Source of the DNA: Pseudomonadota bacterium | GTDB taxonomy: Bacteria > Pseudomonadota > Alphaproteobacteria > Acetobacterales > Acetobacteraceae | Assembly: GCA_021815825.1 (NCBI GenBank) | Contig: JAKAZO010000006.1 | Span: 9,454-73,453 of the forward strand | DNA: 64,000 bases | Direction of reading: 5' to 3' | In this document: piece by piece, positions 45,868 through 54,725 of the stretch | How positions within the stretch are numbered: position 1 is the stretch's first letter | Layout: each line of letters begins with the position of its first letter | Program-made: the position numbers and the translations under genes | Notes under the pieces: model-generated | Databases searched by the model: none | What the model was told of the DNA's origin: nothing | What the model saw: only the letters and a program-made list of their open reading frames with translations

Positions 45868-46986
45868 ATGCGCATCGGGGTCCCGAAAGAGATCAAGACC
45901 GAGGAGCATCGCGTCGGGCTGACCCCGCCGTCGGTGCAGGAGCTCGTCCTCCACGGCCATGCGCTGTTCGTCGAACGCGGTGCAGGGGCCGATATCGGGT
46001 TTGATGATCAGGCCTACCGCGCCGCCGGTGCCACCGTGCTCGATGATGCCGCTGGCGTGTTCGCGGCGGCCGAACTGATCGTCAAGGTCAAGGAGCCGCG
46101 GCCCGAGGAGATTGCGCGTCTCCAGGCCGGGCACGTGCTGTTCACGTACCTGCATCTCGCTGCCGACCGTGGGCAGGCCGAAGGCCTGTTGCGCTCGGGC
46201 GCCACCTGCATCGCCTACGAGACCGTGACCGACGCGGACGGCAGGCTGCCGCTGCTGGCGCCGATGAGCGAGGTCGCCGGGCGGATGGCGGTGCAAGTCG
46301 GGGCGCACTGCCTGGAGCGGCACCAGGGCGGGTCGGGCATTCTGCTTGGTGGTGTTCCTGGCGTGGCGCCAGCCAAAGTGATCGTGCTCGGCGGCGGTGT
46401 GGCCGGCAGCAACGCGCTCCGCATGGCCCTCGGTCTGGGCGCGCGGGTCACGGTGATCGACCGCTCCTTGCCCCGGCTCTATGCGCTCGACGCCCAGTAC
46501 GGCGCCGCCCTGGGCACGCTGTTCTCAACGCGCGCTGCGATCGAGGCAGAAGTCTGCGCCGCCGACCTCGTCATCGGCGCGGTGCTGGTTCCCGGCGCGA
46601 CAGCCCCGAAACTGGTCAGCCGGGCGATGCTGCGGCGCATGCGGCCCGGGTCCGTTCTGGTCGATATCGCCATCGATCAAGGCGGCTGCTTCGAGACGTC
46701 GCGGCCGACGACTCACAGCAATCCGACCTACGTCGAGGAAGGCGTAGTACACTATTGCGTGGCGAACATGCCGGGCGCGGTGGCTCGCACGGCAACCTTG
46801 GCGCTGAACAATGCGACCTTGCCGTTTGTTCTCGCGCTGGCGGCCAAGGGATGGCGTCGGGCGCTCAGCGAAGACGAACATCTGCGGCACGGACTCAACG
46901 TGCATGATGGACAGATCGCGCACGAGGCCGTGGCGCGAGATCTCGGCCTGCCCTACAGTTCGCCCGAAGCGATACTCAAAGCCTGA
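45868..46986 (+). CDS. ald: Alanine dehydrogenase
   Basis: NAD-dependent interconversion of L-alanine with pyruvate and ammonia. 372 residues. N-terminal '[20 protein letters not shown]', substrate site 'KVKEPRPEE', '[10 protein letters not shown]', the NAD-binding '[30 protein letters not shown]' and '[28 protein letters not shown]'. ATG 45868 chosen over GTG 45862. It lies 20 bases before mmsA. In the context of pyrimidine catabolism it could regenerate pyruvate from alanine made by a beta-alanine:pyruvate aminotransferase (inference). Confidence 0.96.
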   Translation: MRIGVPKEIKTEEHRVGLTPPSVQELVLHGHALFVERGAGADIGFDDQAYRAAGATVLDDAAGVFAAAELIVKVKEPRPEEIARLQAGHVLFTYLHLAADRGQAEGLLRSGATCIAYETVTDADGRLPLLAPMSEVAGRMAVQVGAHCLERHQGGSGILLGGVPGVAPAKVIVLGGGVAGSNALRMALGLGARVTVIDRSLPRLYALDAQYGAALGTLFSTRAAIEAEVCAADLVIGAVLVPGATAPKLVSRAMLRRMRPGSVLVDIAIDQGGCFETSRPTTHSNPTYVEEGVVHYCVANMPGAVARTATLALNNATLPFVLALAAKGWRRALSEDEHLRHGLNVHDGQIAHEAVARDLGLPYSSPEAILKA

Positions 46987-47006
46987 ACCCATAGGGGAGG
47001 AATGCG

Positions 47007-48500
47007 ATGCGGGAAGTCCTGCACTGGATCGGTGGCGCGATGCATGGGTCTGCGTCGGCCCGGCGCGGCGACGTGTTCGATCCGGCGAGCGGCGAGGTGC
47101 AGGCGCGTGTTGTGCTGGGCGGGGCAGCGGATCTCGATGCCGCGGTGGCATCGGCAGCGGCCGCGTTTCCGGCCTGGGCTGCAACGCCGCCATTGATTCG
47201 CGCGCGCGTGATGTTCCGCTTCCGCGAGCTCATCGAGCGCGATGCTCCGGCCTTGGCCGCGACGATCACGGCCGAGCACGGCAAGGTTCTCTCCGACGCA
47301 CGCGGAGAACTCACCCGCGGGCTGGAGGTCGTGGAGTTCGCGGCGGGAATCCCGCATCTGCTCAAGGGCGAGTTCGCGGAGCAGGTCGGGCGCGGCATCG
47401 ACAGCTGGTCCGTGCGCCAGCCGCTCGGTGTCTGCGCCGGCATCACGCCGTTCAATTTCCCGGCGATGGTGCCGATGTGGATGTTCCCGGTGGCGATCGC
47501 CGCCGGCAACTGCTTCATCCTCAAGCCCTCCGAGCGCGATCCATCAGCATCACTGCAACTCGCCGCGCTGCTCAAGGAAGCGGGTCTGCCGGATGGTGTC
47601 TTCAACGTCGTCCACGGCGACAAGGAGATGGTGGACGCGATTCTGCGCCATCCGGGCATCGCCGCCGTCAGCTTCGTCGGCTCGACACCGATCGCCGAAT
47701 ATGTCTACGCGCAGGCCGCCTCGGGAGGGAAGCGCGTGCAGGCGCTGGGCGGAGCAAAAAATCACCTGGTGGTAATGCCCGACGCCGACATGGAGCAGGC
47801 GGTCGACGCACTGATGGGCGCCGCTTACGGATCTGCCGGCGAGCGCTGCATGGCGGTCTCGGTGGCGATGGCGGTAGGCAAGGCAGGCGACGCGCTGGTG
47901 GAGCGCCTGGTCCCGCGGGTGCGGGCGCTCAAGGTCGGCCCGGGAACGGACCCCGAGGCCGAAATGGGGCCGCTGGTCACCCGCCAACATCTGGAGAAGG
48001 TACGCGCTTACGTCGACGAGGGTGTCCGTGAGGGCGCACGGCTACTGGTCGACGGCCGCGGCTTGAAGCTGCAAGGCTACGACGACGGGTTCTTCATCGG
48101 CGGTTGCCTGTTCGATGATGTCCGGCCAGAGATGCGCATCTATCGTGAAGAGATTTTCGGTCCGGTCCTGGCCGTCGTCCGCGTGCCGGATTTCGCCACG
48201 GCGACCGCGCTCATCAACGCGCATGAATACGGCAATGGCGTTGCGCTCTTCACCCGCGATGGTGACGCGGCGCGTGAATTCGCGAGCCACATCCAGGTCG
48301 GCATGGTCGGCATCAACGTGCCCATTCCCGTACCGATGGCGTTCCACAGCTTCGGCGGCTGGAAGCGGTCGCTTTTCGGTGACATGTCGGTCCATGGCCC
48401 TGAGGGCGTGCGCTTCTACACCAAACTCAAGACGGTAACGGCCCGCTGGCCGGCCGGAATCCGGACCGGGGCGGAATTCGTGATGCCCACCATGCGCTGA
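47007..48500 (+). CDS. mmsA: CoA-acylating methylmalonate-semialdehyde dehydrogenase
   Basis: Oxidises methylmalonate or malonate semialdehyde to propionyl-CoA or acetyl-CoA with CO2 release. 497 residues. Aldehyde dehydrogenase motifs: [21 protein letters not shown], '[14 protein letters not shown]', '[15 protein letters not shown]' and catalytic Cys in [10 protein letters not shown], '[11 protein letters not shown]' and '[16 protein letters not shown]'. These are MmsA-specific forms. A strong AGGGGAGG stands nine bases before ATG 47007. Fits as the last step of beta-alanine and 3-aminoisobutyrate use from uracil and thymine. Also used in valine and inositol pathways. Confidence 0.96.
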   Translation: MREVLHWIGGAMHGSASARRGDVFDPASGEVQARVVLGGAADLDAAVASAAAAFPAWAATPPLIRARVMFRFRELIERDAPALAATITAEHGKVLSDARGELTRGLEVVEFAAGIPHLLKGEFAEQVGRGIDSWSVRQPLGVCAGITPFNFPAMVPMWMFPVAIAAGNCFILKPSERDPSASLQLAALLKEAGLPDGVFNVVHGDKEMVDAILRHPGIAAVSFVGSTPIAEYVYAQAASGGKRVQALGGAKNHLVVMPDADMEQAVDALMGAAYGSAGERCMAVSVAMAVGKAGDALVERLVPRVRALKVGPGTDPEAEMGPLVTRQHLEKVRAYVDEGVREGARLLVDGRGLKLQGYDDGFFIGGCLFDDVRPEMRIYREEIFGPVLAVVRVPDFATATALINAHEYGNGVALFTRDGDAAREFASHIQVGMVGINVPIPVPMAFHSFGGWKRSLFGDMSVHGPEGVRFYTKLKTVTARWPAGIRTGAEFVMPTMR

Positions 48501-48505
48501 GCCTG

Positions 48506-48537
48506 GCGGCCGGTGCGCCCCCCGGTGCACCGGCCGC
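48506..48537. terminator. Hairpin between convergent mmsA and the ABC importer operon
   Basis: An 11-bp perfect inverted repeat, GCGGCCGGTGC and GCACCGGCCGC, with a ten-base loop, lies in the 45-base gap between the mmsA stop and the stop of the substrate-binding protein gene. No T-tract; likely a bidirectional transcript end. Confidence 0.6.
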
Positions 48538-48545
48538 GATGGAGA

Positions 48546-49550
48546 TCAGTGCGAAAACGCCTTGTCCCAGACTGCGTGCGTCCACGCCCCCTCGGGCTTC
48601 TTGGTGATCACCGGATCGGACTTCCCGGACATCAGGACCGCCACCGTGCGTTCGTAGTCAGCGGTTTCGAGATAGCCGAGGCCGTGCTTGCTGCCGGCGA
48701 CGAGCTTCGCCACCTCGCCCATCATGCGCGTCTGGTGTGCCTCGGTCTGTGCCCCCGTGCTGTCGTTGTCGAGCACGATCTTGACCGCTTCCTTCTCGTG
48801 CTCGAGCGCGTACTGCCAGCCCTGCATGGTCGCCTTCACGAAGCGGGCGAGGCGGTCCACCATTTTCGGATCATCGAGCTTCGGCTGCAATGTGTAGAGC
48901 CCATCCTCCAGCGTCGCCACACCCTCGTCTTCGTATTTGAAGACGGTGAGCTGGGCCGGTTTCATGCCAGCCTCGATGAGCTGCCAGTATTCGTTATAGG
49001 TCATGGTCGAGATACACGCGGCCTGCTTCTGCAGCAGCGGGTCGACGTTGAAGCCCTGCTTCAGCACCTTCACGTCCGGGTTTGCGCCCGTATAGCTGTA
49101 GCCGAGCTTCGCCATCCAGGCGAGAAACGGATATTCATTCCCTGAGAACCAGACGCCGAGAGTCTTCCCTTTGAAATCAGCGGGCGTCTTGATGCCGCTA
49201 TCCTTGCGGCACGTGAGTTCCATGCCGGATTTCTGGTAGATCTGCGCGATATTGACCAGAGCCACGCCCTTCTCCCGCGTGGCGAGCGCGGACGGCATCC
49301 AGTCCACCACCACATCCGCGCCGCCGCCAGCGATTACCTGGGACGGATTGATGTCGGGCCCACCGGGCCTGATCGTCACGTCGAGGCCGACGTTCTTGTA
49401 GAACCCTTTGTCGCGCGCGACGTAATAACCAGCGAACTGGGCCTGCGTCACCCATTTCAGTTGCAGGGTCAGAGGATCGGCCGCCTTTGCCGCGCCGGTC
49501 CAGGCCAATACGCTTGTCGCGATCGTGGCGAGAAGCAGTCGTCGCATCAT
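48546..49550 (-). CDS. ABC transporter substrate-binding protein, NMT1/THI5-like
   Basis: Periplasmic binding protein. 334 residues with signal peptide MMRRLLLATIATSVLAWTGAAKA. 'LQLKWVTQAQFAGYYVARDKGFYKNVGLDVTIRPGGPD' is the NMT1/THI5 signature of binding proteins for pyrimidine-type and related ligands. Last gene of the seven-gene operon led by preT, which implies import of a pyrimidine or dihydropyrimidine/ureido compound (inference). AGGAGGA precedes ATG 49550; ATG 49547 is equally possible. Its position after both permease genes is typical of this family. Confidence 0.9.
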   Translation of the reverse strand: MMRRLLLATIATSVLAWTGAAKAADPLTLQLKWVTQAQFAGYYVARDKGFYKNVGLDVTIRPGGPDINPSQVIAGGGADVVVDWMPSALATREKGVALVNIAQIYQKSGMELTCRKDSGIKTPADFKGKTLGVWFSGNEYPFLAWMAKLGYSYTGANPDVKVLKQGFNVDPLLQKQAACISTMTYNEYWQLIEAGMKPAQLTVFKYEDEGVATLEDGLYTLQPKLDDPKMVDRLARFVKATMQGWQYALEHEKEAVKIVLDNDSTGAQTEAHQTRMMGEVAKLVAGSKHGLGYLETADYERTVAVLMSGKSDPVITKKPEGAWTHAVWDKAFSH

Positions 49551-49563
49551 GTCCTCCTCATTG

Positions 49564-50490
49564 TCAGCGGCGAAAAGCGGGATGCCAAAACGTCGCCGCG
49601 CGCTCGATCAAGGCAATGGCACCGAAACTCAGCGAACCAGCCAGCGCCGCAACGGTAATGGTCGCCCAAACGATGTCCATGTTCATGCGGGCCGCCTCGG
49701 TGGAAATACGGAACCCCATGCCGAGTATCGGCGTGCCAAAGAACTCAGCCACCACGGCACCGATGAGTGCCAGCGTCGAATTGAGCTTCAGCGCGGTGAA
49801 GACGAACGGCATGGACGCCGGCAGTCGCAGCTTGAGCAGCGTCGGCCAGTAGCCGGCGGCATAGCAATGCATCAGATCACGTTCCATCGCCCCTGTCGCG
49901 GCCAAGCCTGCGGTGGTGTTCACGAGCATGGGGAAAAACGTCATCACGACGACCACGGCCGCTTTCGATGGCCAGTCGAAGCCGAACCACATCACCATGA
50001 TCGGCGCGACGCCGACGATCGGCATCACACTTGCCAGATTCCCGAGCGGCAACAGGCCGCGACGGAGAAACGGCGAGCGGTCCATCGCGAGTGCGACAGC
50101 GAAGCCGGCGCCGCAACCGAGCGCGTAGCCGGCGACCACGGCATGCAGATAGGTCTGCCGGAAGTCGGTCACGAGCGTGCCGATATGGGTCGCGAACGCC
50201 GCCGCGATCGCCGACGGTGGCGGCAGGAGAACGAACGGAATATGCAAGCCTAGAACCAGCATCTCCCACAGCCACAACAGCAAGGCCCCGAAGAGTGCCG
50301 GCGAAGCGAGCCGCGCCGCGAGCGTATCACGACGCGCAAACCGGGTGAGTGCCAGCACGAGCAGTGGCAGTGTGACCAACGTCGTAAGCAGTGCGAATGC
50401 GGGCGAGCCGACCAGGCTCGCACGCGCGATACCGCCCGTGACCAAAGCCAGTACGGCAGCGCAGGGCGCTGAGCCGCATATGTGCCTCAC
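49564..50490 (-). CDS. ABC transporter permease (SsuC/TauC-like)
   Basis: 308 residues, about six to seven membrane segments. EAA-type coupling segment 'AGYWPTLLKLRLPASMPFVFTALKLNSTLALIGAVVAEFFG'. The first 60 residues form an extra hydrophobic region before the normal start of the domain. Start is GTG 50490, overlapping the previous permease stop (GTGA). Second permease of the importer; partners are the ATPase at 51352 and the binding protein at 48546. Confidence 0.9.
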   Translation of the reverse strand: MRHICGSAPCAAVLALVTGGIARASLVGSPAFALLTTLVTLPLLVLALTRFARRDTLAARLASPALFGALLLWLWEMLVLGLHIPFVLLPPPSAIAAAFATHIGTLVTDFRQTYLHAVVAGYALGCGAGFAVALAMDRSPFLRRGLLPLGNLASVMPIVGVAPIMVMWFGFDWPSKAAVVVVMTFFPMLVNTTAGLAATGAMERDLMHCYAAGYWPTLLKLRLPASMPFVFTALKLNSTLALIGAVVAEFFGTPILGMGFRISTEAARMNMDIVWATITVAALAGSLSFGAIALIERAATFWHPAFRR

Positions 50491-51359
50491 AGCCGACCGC
50501 CACGCGCGTGGAGCACCGCGCGCTCAACCGCGCCGACGACGAGCAGCGCGACGATGGATAGCAGCGCGGCCATGACTAGCGTCGCCCAGAGCTGGATGGT
50601 CTGGCCGTAATAGCTGCCGGTGAGCAGCCGCGCGCCCAGCCCCGCCTGCGCACCCGTGGGCAGTTCCGCGACGATGGCCCCGACGAGGGCGAGGGCCACC
50701 GCGACCCGCAACCCGGGAAACAGGAACGCCAGCGACATCGGCCACCGCAGCTTTGTGAACACCGCGAGGGGTGCGGCGCTGTACGTGCGCATGAGGTCGA
50801 GCTGCAACGGGTCTGCGGCGCGCAAGCCCGTCACCATGCCGACCGTGATCGGGAAGAACGCGAGGTAGCCGGCGATGGCTGCCTTCGGCAGAAGACCAGT
50901 GATGCCCAGATTGCCGAGCACGACGACCACCATCGGCGCGATCGCCAGAACCGGAACGGTCTGGCTGGCGATTACCCACGGCATCAGCGACCGGTCGAGC
51001 GTGCGGAGATAGACAATGCCCACCGCCAGCGCAATGCCGAGGGCCAGCGCGATGGCCAGCCCAGCCAGCGCGGCAGACAGTGTCACCCAGGCGTGATAGA
51101 GAAGGTTCCGGGACGAGGTCAGCGGATGGAACAGGACGCTGCTCCAGAGTTCGCCCGCGATCTGATGCGGCGCCGGCAATATTGGGCGGTCCATCGACCA
51201 TGCCGCACGCGCCAGCGTGGAAAGCCCCGCCGTCTCATCCAGATCGAGGCGTGGGGCATTCAGCGGGATGGCCATCACGTACCAGAAGACCGTCAGGATG
51301 CCGAGAACCGTCACCACCGGCAGGATGCGCGCGGCAGACCCTCGCGCCACGTCAATCAT
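50487..51359 (-). CDS. ABC transporter permease (SsuC/TauC-like)
   Basis: 290 residues, six predicted membrane segments and the coupling motif 'AAPLAVFTKLRWPMSLAFLFPGLRVAVALALVGAIVAELP'. Paired with the downstream permease, so the importer channel is a heterodimer. Its ATG overlaps the ATPase gene by eight bases. Homologous to the permease half of taurine/sulfonate and pyrimidine-precursor importers. Confidence 0.9.
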   Translation of the reverse strand: MIDVARGSAARILPVVTVLGILTVFWYVMAIPLNAPRLDLDETAGLSTLARAAWSMDRPILPAPHQIAGELWSSVLFHPLTSSRNLLYHAWVTLSAALAGLAIALALGIALAVGIVYLRTLDRSLMPWVIASQTVPVLAIAPMVVVVLGNLGITGLLPKAAIAGYLAFFPITVGMVTGLRAADPLQLDLMRTYSAAPLAVFTKLRWPMSLAFLFPGLRVAVALALVGAIVAELPTGAQAGLGARLLTGSYYGQTIQLWATLVMAALLSIVALLVVGAVERAVLHARGGRL

Positions 51360-52176
51360 AGCTGTGGCCGGCGCGCAGCCCTTCGCGCACGCGATGCGCT
51401 ACGGCGAGGAATTCAGCCGACTCCCGGATGCCAAGCTCGCGCGTTGCACCGAGCGGATTTTCGATCACGTCGATGATCCGACCCGGCCGGGCTGACATGA
51501 CGACGATGCGCGTGGACAGGAAAGCCGCCTCGGGGATGGAGTGGGTCACGAACACGACGGTCATGCCGGTGCGCCGCCAGAGCTCATGCAGATGCACGTT
51601 CAGGCCATCGCGGGTGATCTCGTCCAGCGCCCCGAAGGGCTCGTCCATCAGCAGCAGCGTCGGCTCGAAGCAGAGCGCGCGAGCGATCGAAACGCGCTGC
51701 TGCATGCCGCCAGACAATTGCCACGGGAATTTGCGCGCAAAATCACCGAGCCCGACCAAGCGCAGATAGCGGTCCGCGCGGGCTGCCCGCTCGCTCCGGC
51801 TCATGCCCATGATTTCGAGTGGCAGCATGACGTTGCGGGCGACGCTGCGCCACGGATAGAGAGCCGGCGCCTGGAAGACGTAGCCGTAGGCGCGCGCCTG
51901 CCGCGCCTCGGTCGGCGTCATCCCATTCACCGTCAGCGTGCCACCGCTCGGCGTCTGCAGGTCGGCGATCGCCCGCAAGAGGGTCGTCTTGCCGCAGCCG
52001 GAGGGACCGATCAGCGAGACGAAGTCGCCGCGGCTTATCGTGAGATCGACGCCGGTCAGCGCGTTGACGCGTTGGCCGTCGGCTTCGAAGGCGACGTTGA
52101 GCCCGCGCGCTTCCACAACCACCGGCACGCTGGGCGACGGCACAGTCTCGCTCGCAAGCACGGCCGCTTCATCCAT
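51352..52176 (-). CDS. ABC transporter ATP-binding protein
   Basis: 274 residues of a SsuB/TauB-like ATPase. Walker A GPSGCGKTT, Q-loop 'YGYVFQAPALYPWRSVARNV', signature LSGGMQQRVSIARAL, Walker B LLLMDEPFGALDE and H-loop VFVTHSIPEA. ATG 52176 (MDEAAVLASETV) is four bases after the stop of the amidohydrolase gene. Drives the two permeases encoded next. Confidence 0.95.
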   Translation of the reverse strand: MDEAAVLASETVPSPSVPVVVEARGLNVAFEADGQRVNALTGVDLTISRGDFVSLIGPSGCGKTTLLRAIADLQTPSGGTLTVNGMTPTEARQARAYGYVFQAPALYPWRSVARNVMLPLEIMGMSRSERAARADRYLRLVGLGDFARKFPWQLSGGMQQRVSIARALCFEPTLLLMDEPFGALDEITRDGLNVHLHELWRRTGMTVVFVTHSIPEAAFLSTRIVVMSARPGRIIDVIENPLGATRELGIRESAEFLAVAHRVREGLRAGHSYD

Positions 52177-52180
52177 GCGG

Positions 52181-53446
52181 TCAGCCTTTGCCTGCTTCGG
52201 CGAGTCGCGCGTCCGTCGCGAGCACCGCGCGCAGCAGCACATTCGCGGCGGCGGCGACGTCCGGCTTCTCGGCGCTTTCCTCTTCGTTGTGGCTGATCCC
52301 CTTGGCGCAGGGCAGGAAGATCATCGAGGTGGGAGCGACCGAGGCGACATAGGCCGAATCGTGGCCAGGCCCCGAGATCATGTCACGATGCGGGTAGCCG
52401 AGCTCGGTGGCGGCCTCACGGACCGCGGCGACGCAGTCAGCGTCGAAATGGACCGGCGGCGCATTCCAGATGCGCGTGAAGGCGGCCTCGACCCCGGAAG
52501 CGGACGCGATCCGCTGCACGGCGGCGGCAACCTCGCGCTCCATGCTCTCGAGCACGCTCTCCTCCGGATGGCGGAGATCGATACTGAAGAACACCTCGCC
52601 CGGAATGACGTTGCGGCTGTTCGGCTTGACCTCCAGCAGTCCGACCGTGGCAACCGCTAGCGGCGCCTGACGCAGGCCTGCCGCATTCACGGCCTCGACC
52701 ATGCGCGCCGCCGCGAGCAAGGCGTCGTGGCGCAGTGTCATCGGTGTCGACCCGGAGTGCGACTCGCGGCCTGTCACCGTCACTTCATACCAACGCATGC
52801 CTTGGACGCCGGTGACGACGCCGATCGTCTTGCCCTCCGCCTCGAGGATCGGGCCCTGCTCGATATGAACCTCGAAGTGCGCAGCGAGCGGATGCTCGCC
52901 ACAAGGGGTCTCGCCACGATAGCCGATGCGCGCGAGTTCATCACCGAAGCGGTGCCCCTCCCGGTCCTCGCGCGCATAGGCCCAGTCCCGCGTGAACTTG
53001 CCCGCGAAGACACCGGACGCGAGCATCGCCGGGGCGAACCGCGCCCCCTCCTCGTTGGTCCAGTCGATCACTTCGATCGGCGCGTGCGTCTCATAGCCGG
53101 CATCGTTGAGGGTGCGCAGCACTTCGAGTCCGGCCAGAACGCCGACGATCCCGTCATATTTGCCGCCGGTTGGCTGTGTGTCGAGATGGCTGCCCATGGC
53201 GATCGGCTTGAGGTTGGGGTTGCGCCCGGGGCGGCGGGCGAAAATATTCCCCATGTCATCGATGCTGACGCTGCAGCCGGCTGCCTTGCACGCGGCAACG
53301 AACCAGTCGCGCACGTCGCGGTCGAGATCGCTCAAGGTCAGACGCCGAATGCCGCCTTTCTCGGTGGCGCCGATTCGCGCGGTCTCCATCAGGCTATCCC
53401 AAAGACGTTCCGTGTCGATGCGCAGATTACTCGTGGTCTGGTTCAT
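52181..53446 (-). CDS. Zn-dependent amidase/hydantoinase-type carbamoylase; N-carbamoyl-beta-alanine hydrolase candidate
   Basis: 421 residues of peptidase family M20, hydantoinase/carbamoylase branch. Metal site: 'MGSHLDTQPTGGKYDGIVGVLAGLEVLRTL' with His and Asp, then 'IEVIDWTNEEGARFAPAMLASGVFAG' and 'HIEQGPILEAEGKTIGVVTGVQGMRW'; C-terminal 'DMISGPGHDSAYVASVAPTSMIFLPCAKGISHNEEE'. Family members cleave N-carbamoyl amino acids, allantoate or ureidoglycolate; location between preA and the importer argues for the third step of the reductive pyrimidine pathway (3-ureidopropionate to beta-alanine). Overlaps preA by ATGA. Confidence 0.9.
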   Translation of the reverse strand: MNQTTSNLRIDTERLWDSLMETARIGATEKGGIRRLTLSDLDRDVRDWFVAACKAAGCSVSIDDMGNIFARRPGRNPNLKPIAMGSHLDTQPTGGKYDGIVGVLAGLEVLRTLNDAGYETHAPIEVIDWTNEEGARFAPAMLASGVFAGKFTRDWAYAREDREGHRFGDELARIGYRGETPCGEHPLAAHFEVHIEQGPILEAEGKTIGVVTGVQGMRWYEVTVTGRESHSGSTPMTLRHDALLAAARMVEAVNAAGLRQAPLAVATVGLLEVKPNSRNVIPGEVFFSIDLRHPEESVLESMEREVAAAVQRIASASGVEAAFTRIWNAPPVHFDADCVAAVREAATELGYPHRDMISGPGHDSAYVASVAPTSMIFLPCAKGISHNEEESAEKPDVAAAANVLLRAVLATDARLAEAGKG

Positions 53447-54720
53447 TCGGCAGCCTCACGACGGTCGGGATTGTTCGGGTGCTGTTTCCAGGTGCGCTTC
53501 GGCCGAGCGACCTCCTGCGCGACCATGCGGATGCAGCCGCTCACCGGACACACGTGAGCGCAGAGGTTGCAGCCGACGCATTCAGCGTCGATCACCTCGA
53601 AGCGGCGGCGACCGCCCTCCCGATGGATGGCGATGGCCTGATGGGATGTGTCCTCACAGGCGATGTGGCAGAGCCCGCATTCGATGCAGAGCGCGGGGTC
53701 GATACGGGCCTTGGTAACGTAGTCGAGATTCAGATCCTCCCAATGGACGAAGTTTGGCACCGCGCGGCCGACCACATCGTCGATGGCAGCGTAGCCCTTC
53801 TCGTCCATCCAGTTGGCCAGACCGTCCTGCATCTCCTCGATGATGCGGAAGCCACGATGCATCACCGCCGTGCAGACCTGCACGGAGCCGGCACCCAGGG
53901 CGATGAACTCGGCGGCGTCACGCCAGGTCGAGATGCCGCCGATCCCGGAGATGGGCAAGCCCGCGAGCTCGGGATCGCGGGCCAGTTCAGCAACCATCCG
54001 CAAGGCGATCGGCTTGACCGCGGGGCCGCAATAGCCACCATGTGTGCCTTGGCCGTCGACCACGGGTTCCGGCGCCATGGTGTCGAGATCGACGGCGACG
54101 ATGGACTGGATGGTGTTGATCAGCGACACCGCGTCCGCGCCGCCCCGCTTGGCCGCCCGCGCGGGCGCACGGATGTCGGTCACGTTCGGCGTCAGCTTCA
54201 CGATCACCGGCATGCGCGAGTGCTGTTTGCACCAGCGCGTAACCATCTCGACATACTCTGGCACTTGTCCGACCGCGGCGCCCATGCCGCGCTCGGACAT
54301 CCCGTGAGGGCACCCGAAATTGAGCTCGATGCCGTCGCAGCCCGTCGCCTCGACACGCGGCAGGATGCGCTTCCAGCTCTCCTCGGTGCAGGGCACCATG
54401 AGGCTGACGATCAGCGCGCGATCCGGCCAGTCGCGCTTGACCGTGGCGATCTCGCGGAGATTGATCTCCAGCGGACGGTCGGTGATGAGCTCGATATTCG
54501 AAAAGCCGGCCATGCGCGCGCCGCCGTACGACACCGCCCCGTAGCGGCTGGAGACATTGACGATCGGGGGATCCTCGCCGAGCGTCTTCCAAACCACCCC
54601 GCCCCAGCCGGCACGGAAGGCGCGAACGACGTTGTATTCCTTGTCCGTCGGCGGCGCCGAAGCAAGCCAGAACGGATTGGGAGCGCGAATCGACGCGAAA
54701 TTCACCGAGAGGTCGGTCAT
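53443..54720 (-). CDS. preA: NAD-dependent dihydropyrimidine dehydrogenase, catalytic subunit PreA
   Basis: Reduces uracil and thymine to the dihydro forms. 425 residues. FMN TIM barrel of the dihydroorotate dehydrogenase type: 'GFSNIELITDRPLEINLREI', 'CDGIELNFGCPHGMSERGMG', 'VKLTPNVTDIRAPARAAKRGGADAVSLINTI', 'GTHGGYCGPAVKPIAL' and 'SGIGGISTWRDAAEF'. Two 4Fe-4S sites lie at the end: C345, C348, C351, C355 and C381, C384, C387, C391. ATG 54720 sits five bases after preT. Works as a complex with PreT. Confidence 0.97.
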   Translation of the reverse strand: MTDLSVNFASIRAPNPFWLASAPPTDKEYNVVRAFRAGWGGVVWKTLGEDPPIVNVSSRYGAVSYGGARMAGFSNIELITDRPLEINLREIATVKRDWPDRALIVSLMVPCTEESWKRILPRVEATGCDGIELNFGCPHGMSERGMGAAVGQVPEYVEMVTRWCKQHSRMPVIVKLTPNVTDIRAPARAAKRGGADAVSLINTIQSIVAVDLDTMAPEPVVDGQGTHGGYCGPAVKPIALRMVAELARDPELAGLPISGIGGISTWRDAAEFIALGAGSVQVCTAVMHRGFRIIEEMQDGLANWMDEKGYAAIDDVVGRAVPNFVHWEDLNLDYVTKARIDPALCIECGLCHIACEDTSHQAIAIHREGGRRRFEVIDAECVGCNLCAHVCPVSGCIRMVAQEVARPKRTWKQHPNNPDRREAAE

Positions 54721-54725
54721 CGCAG

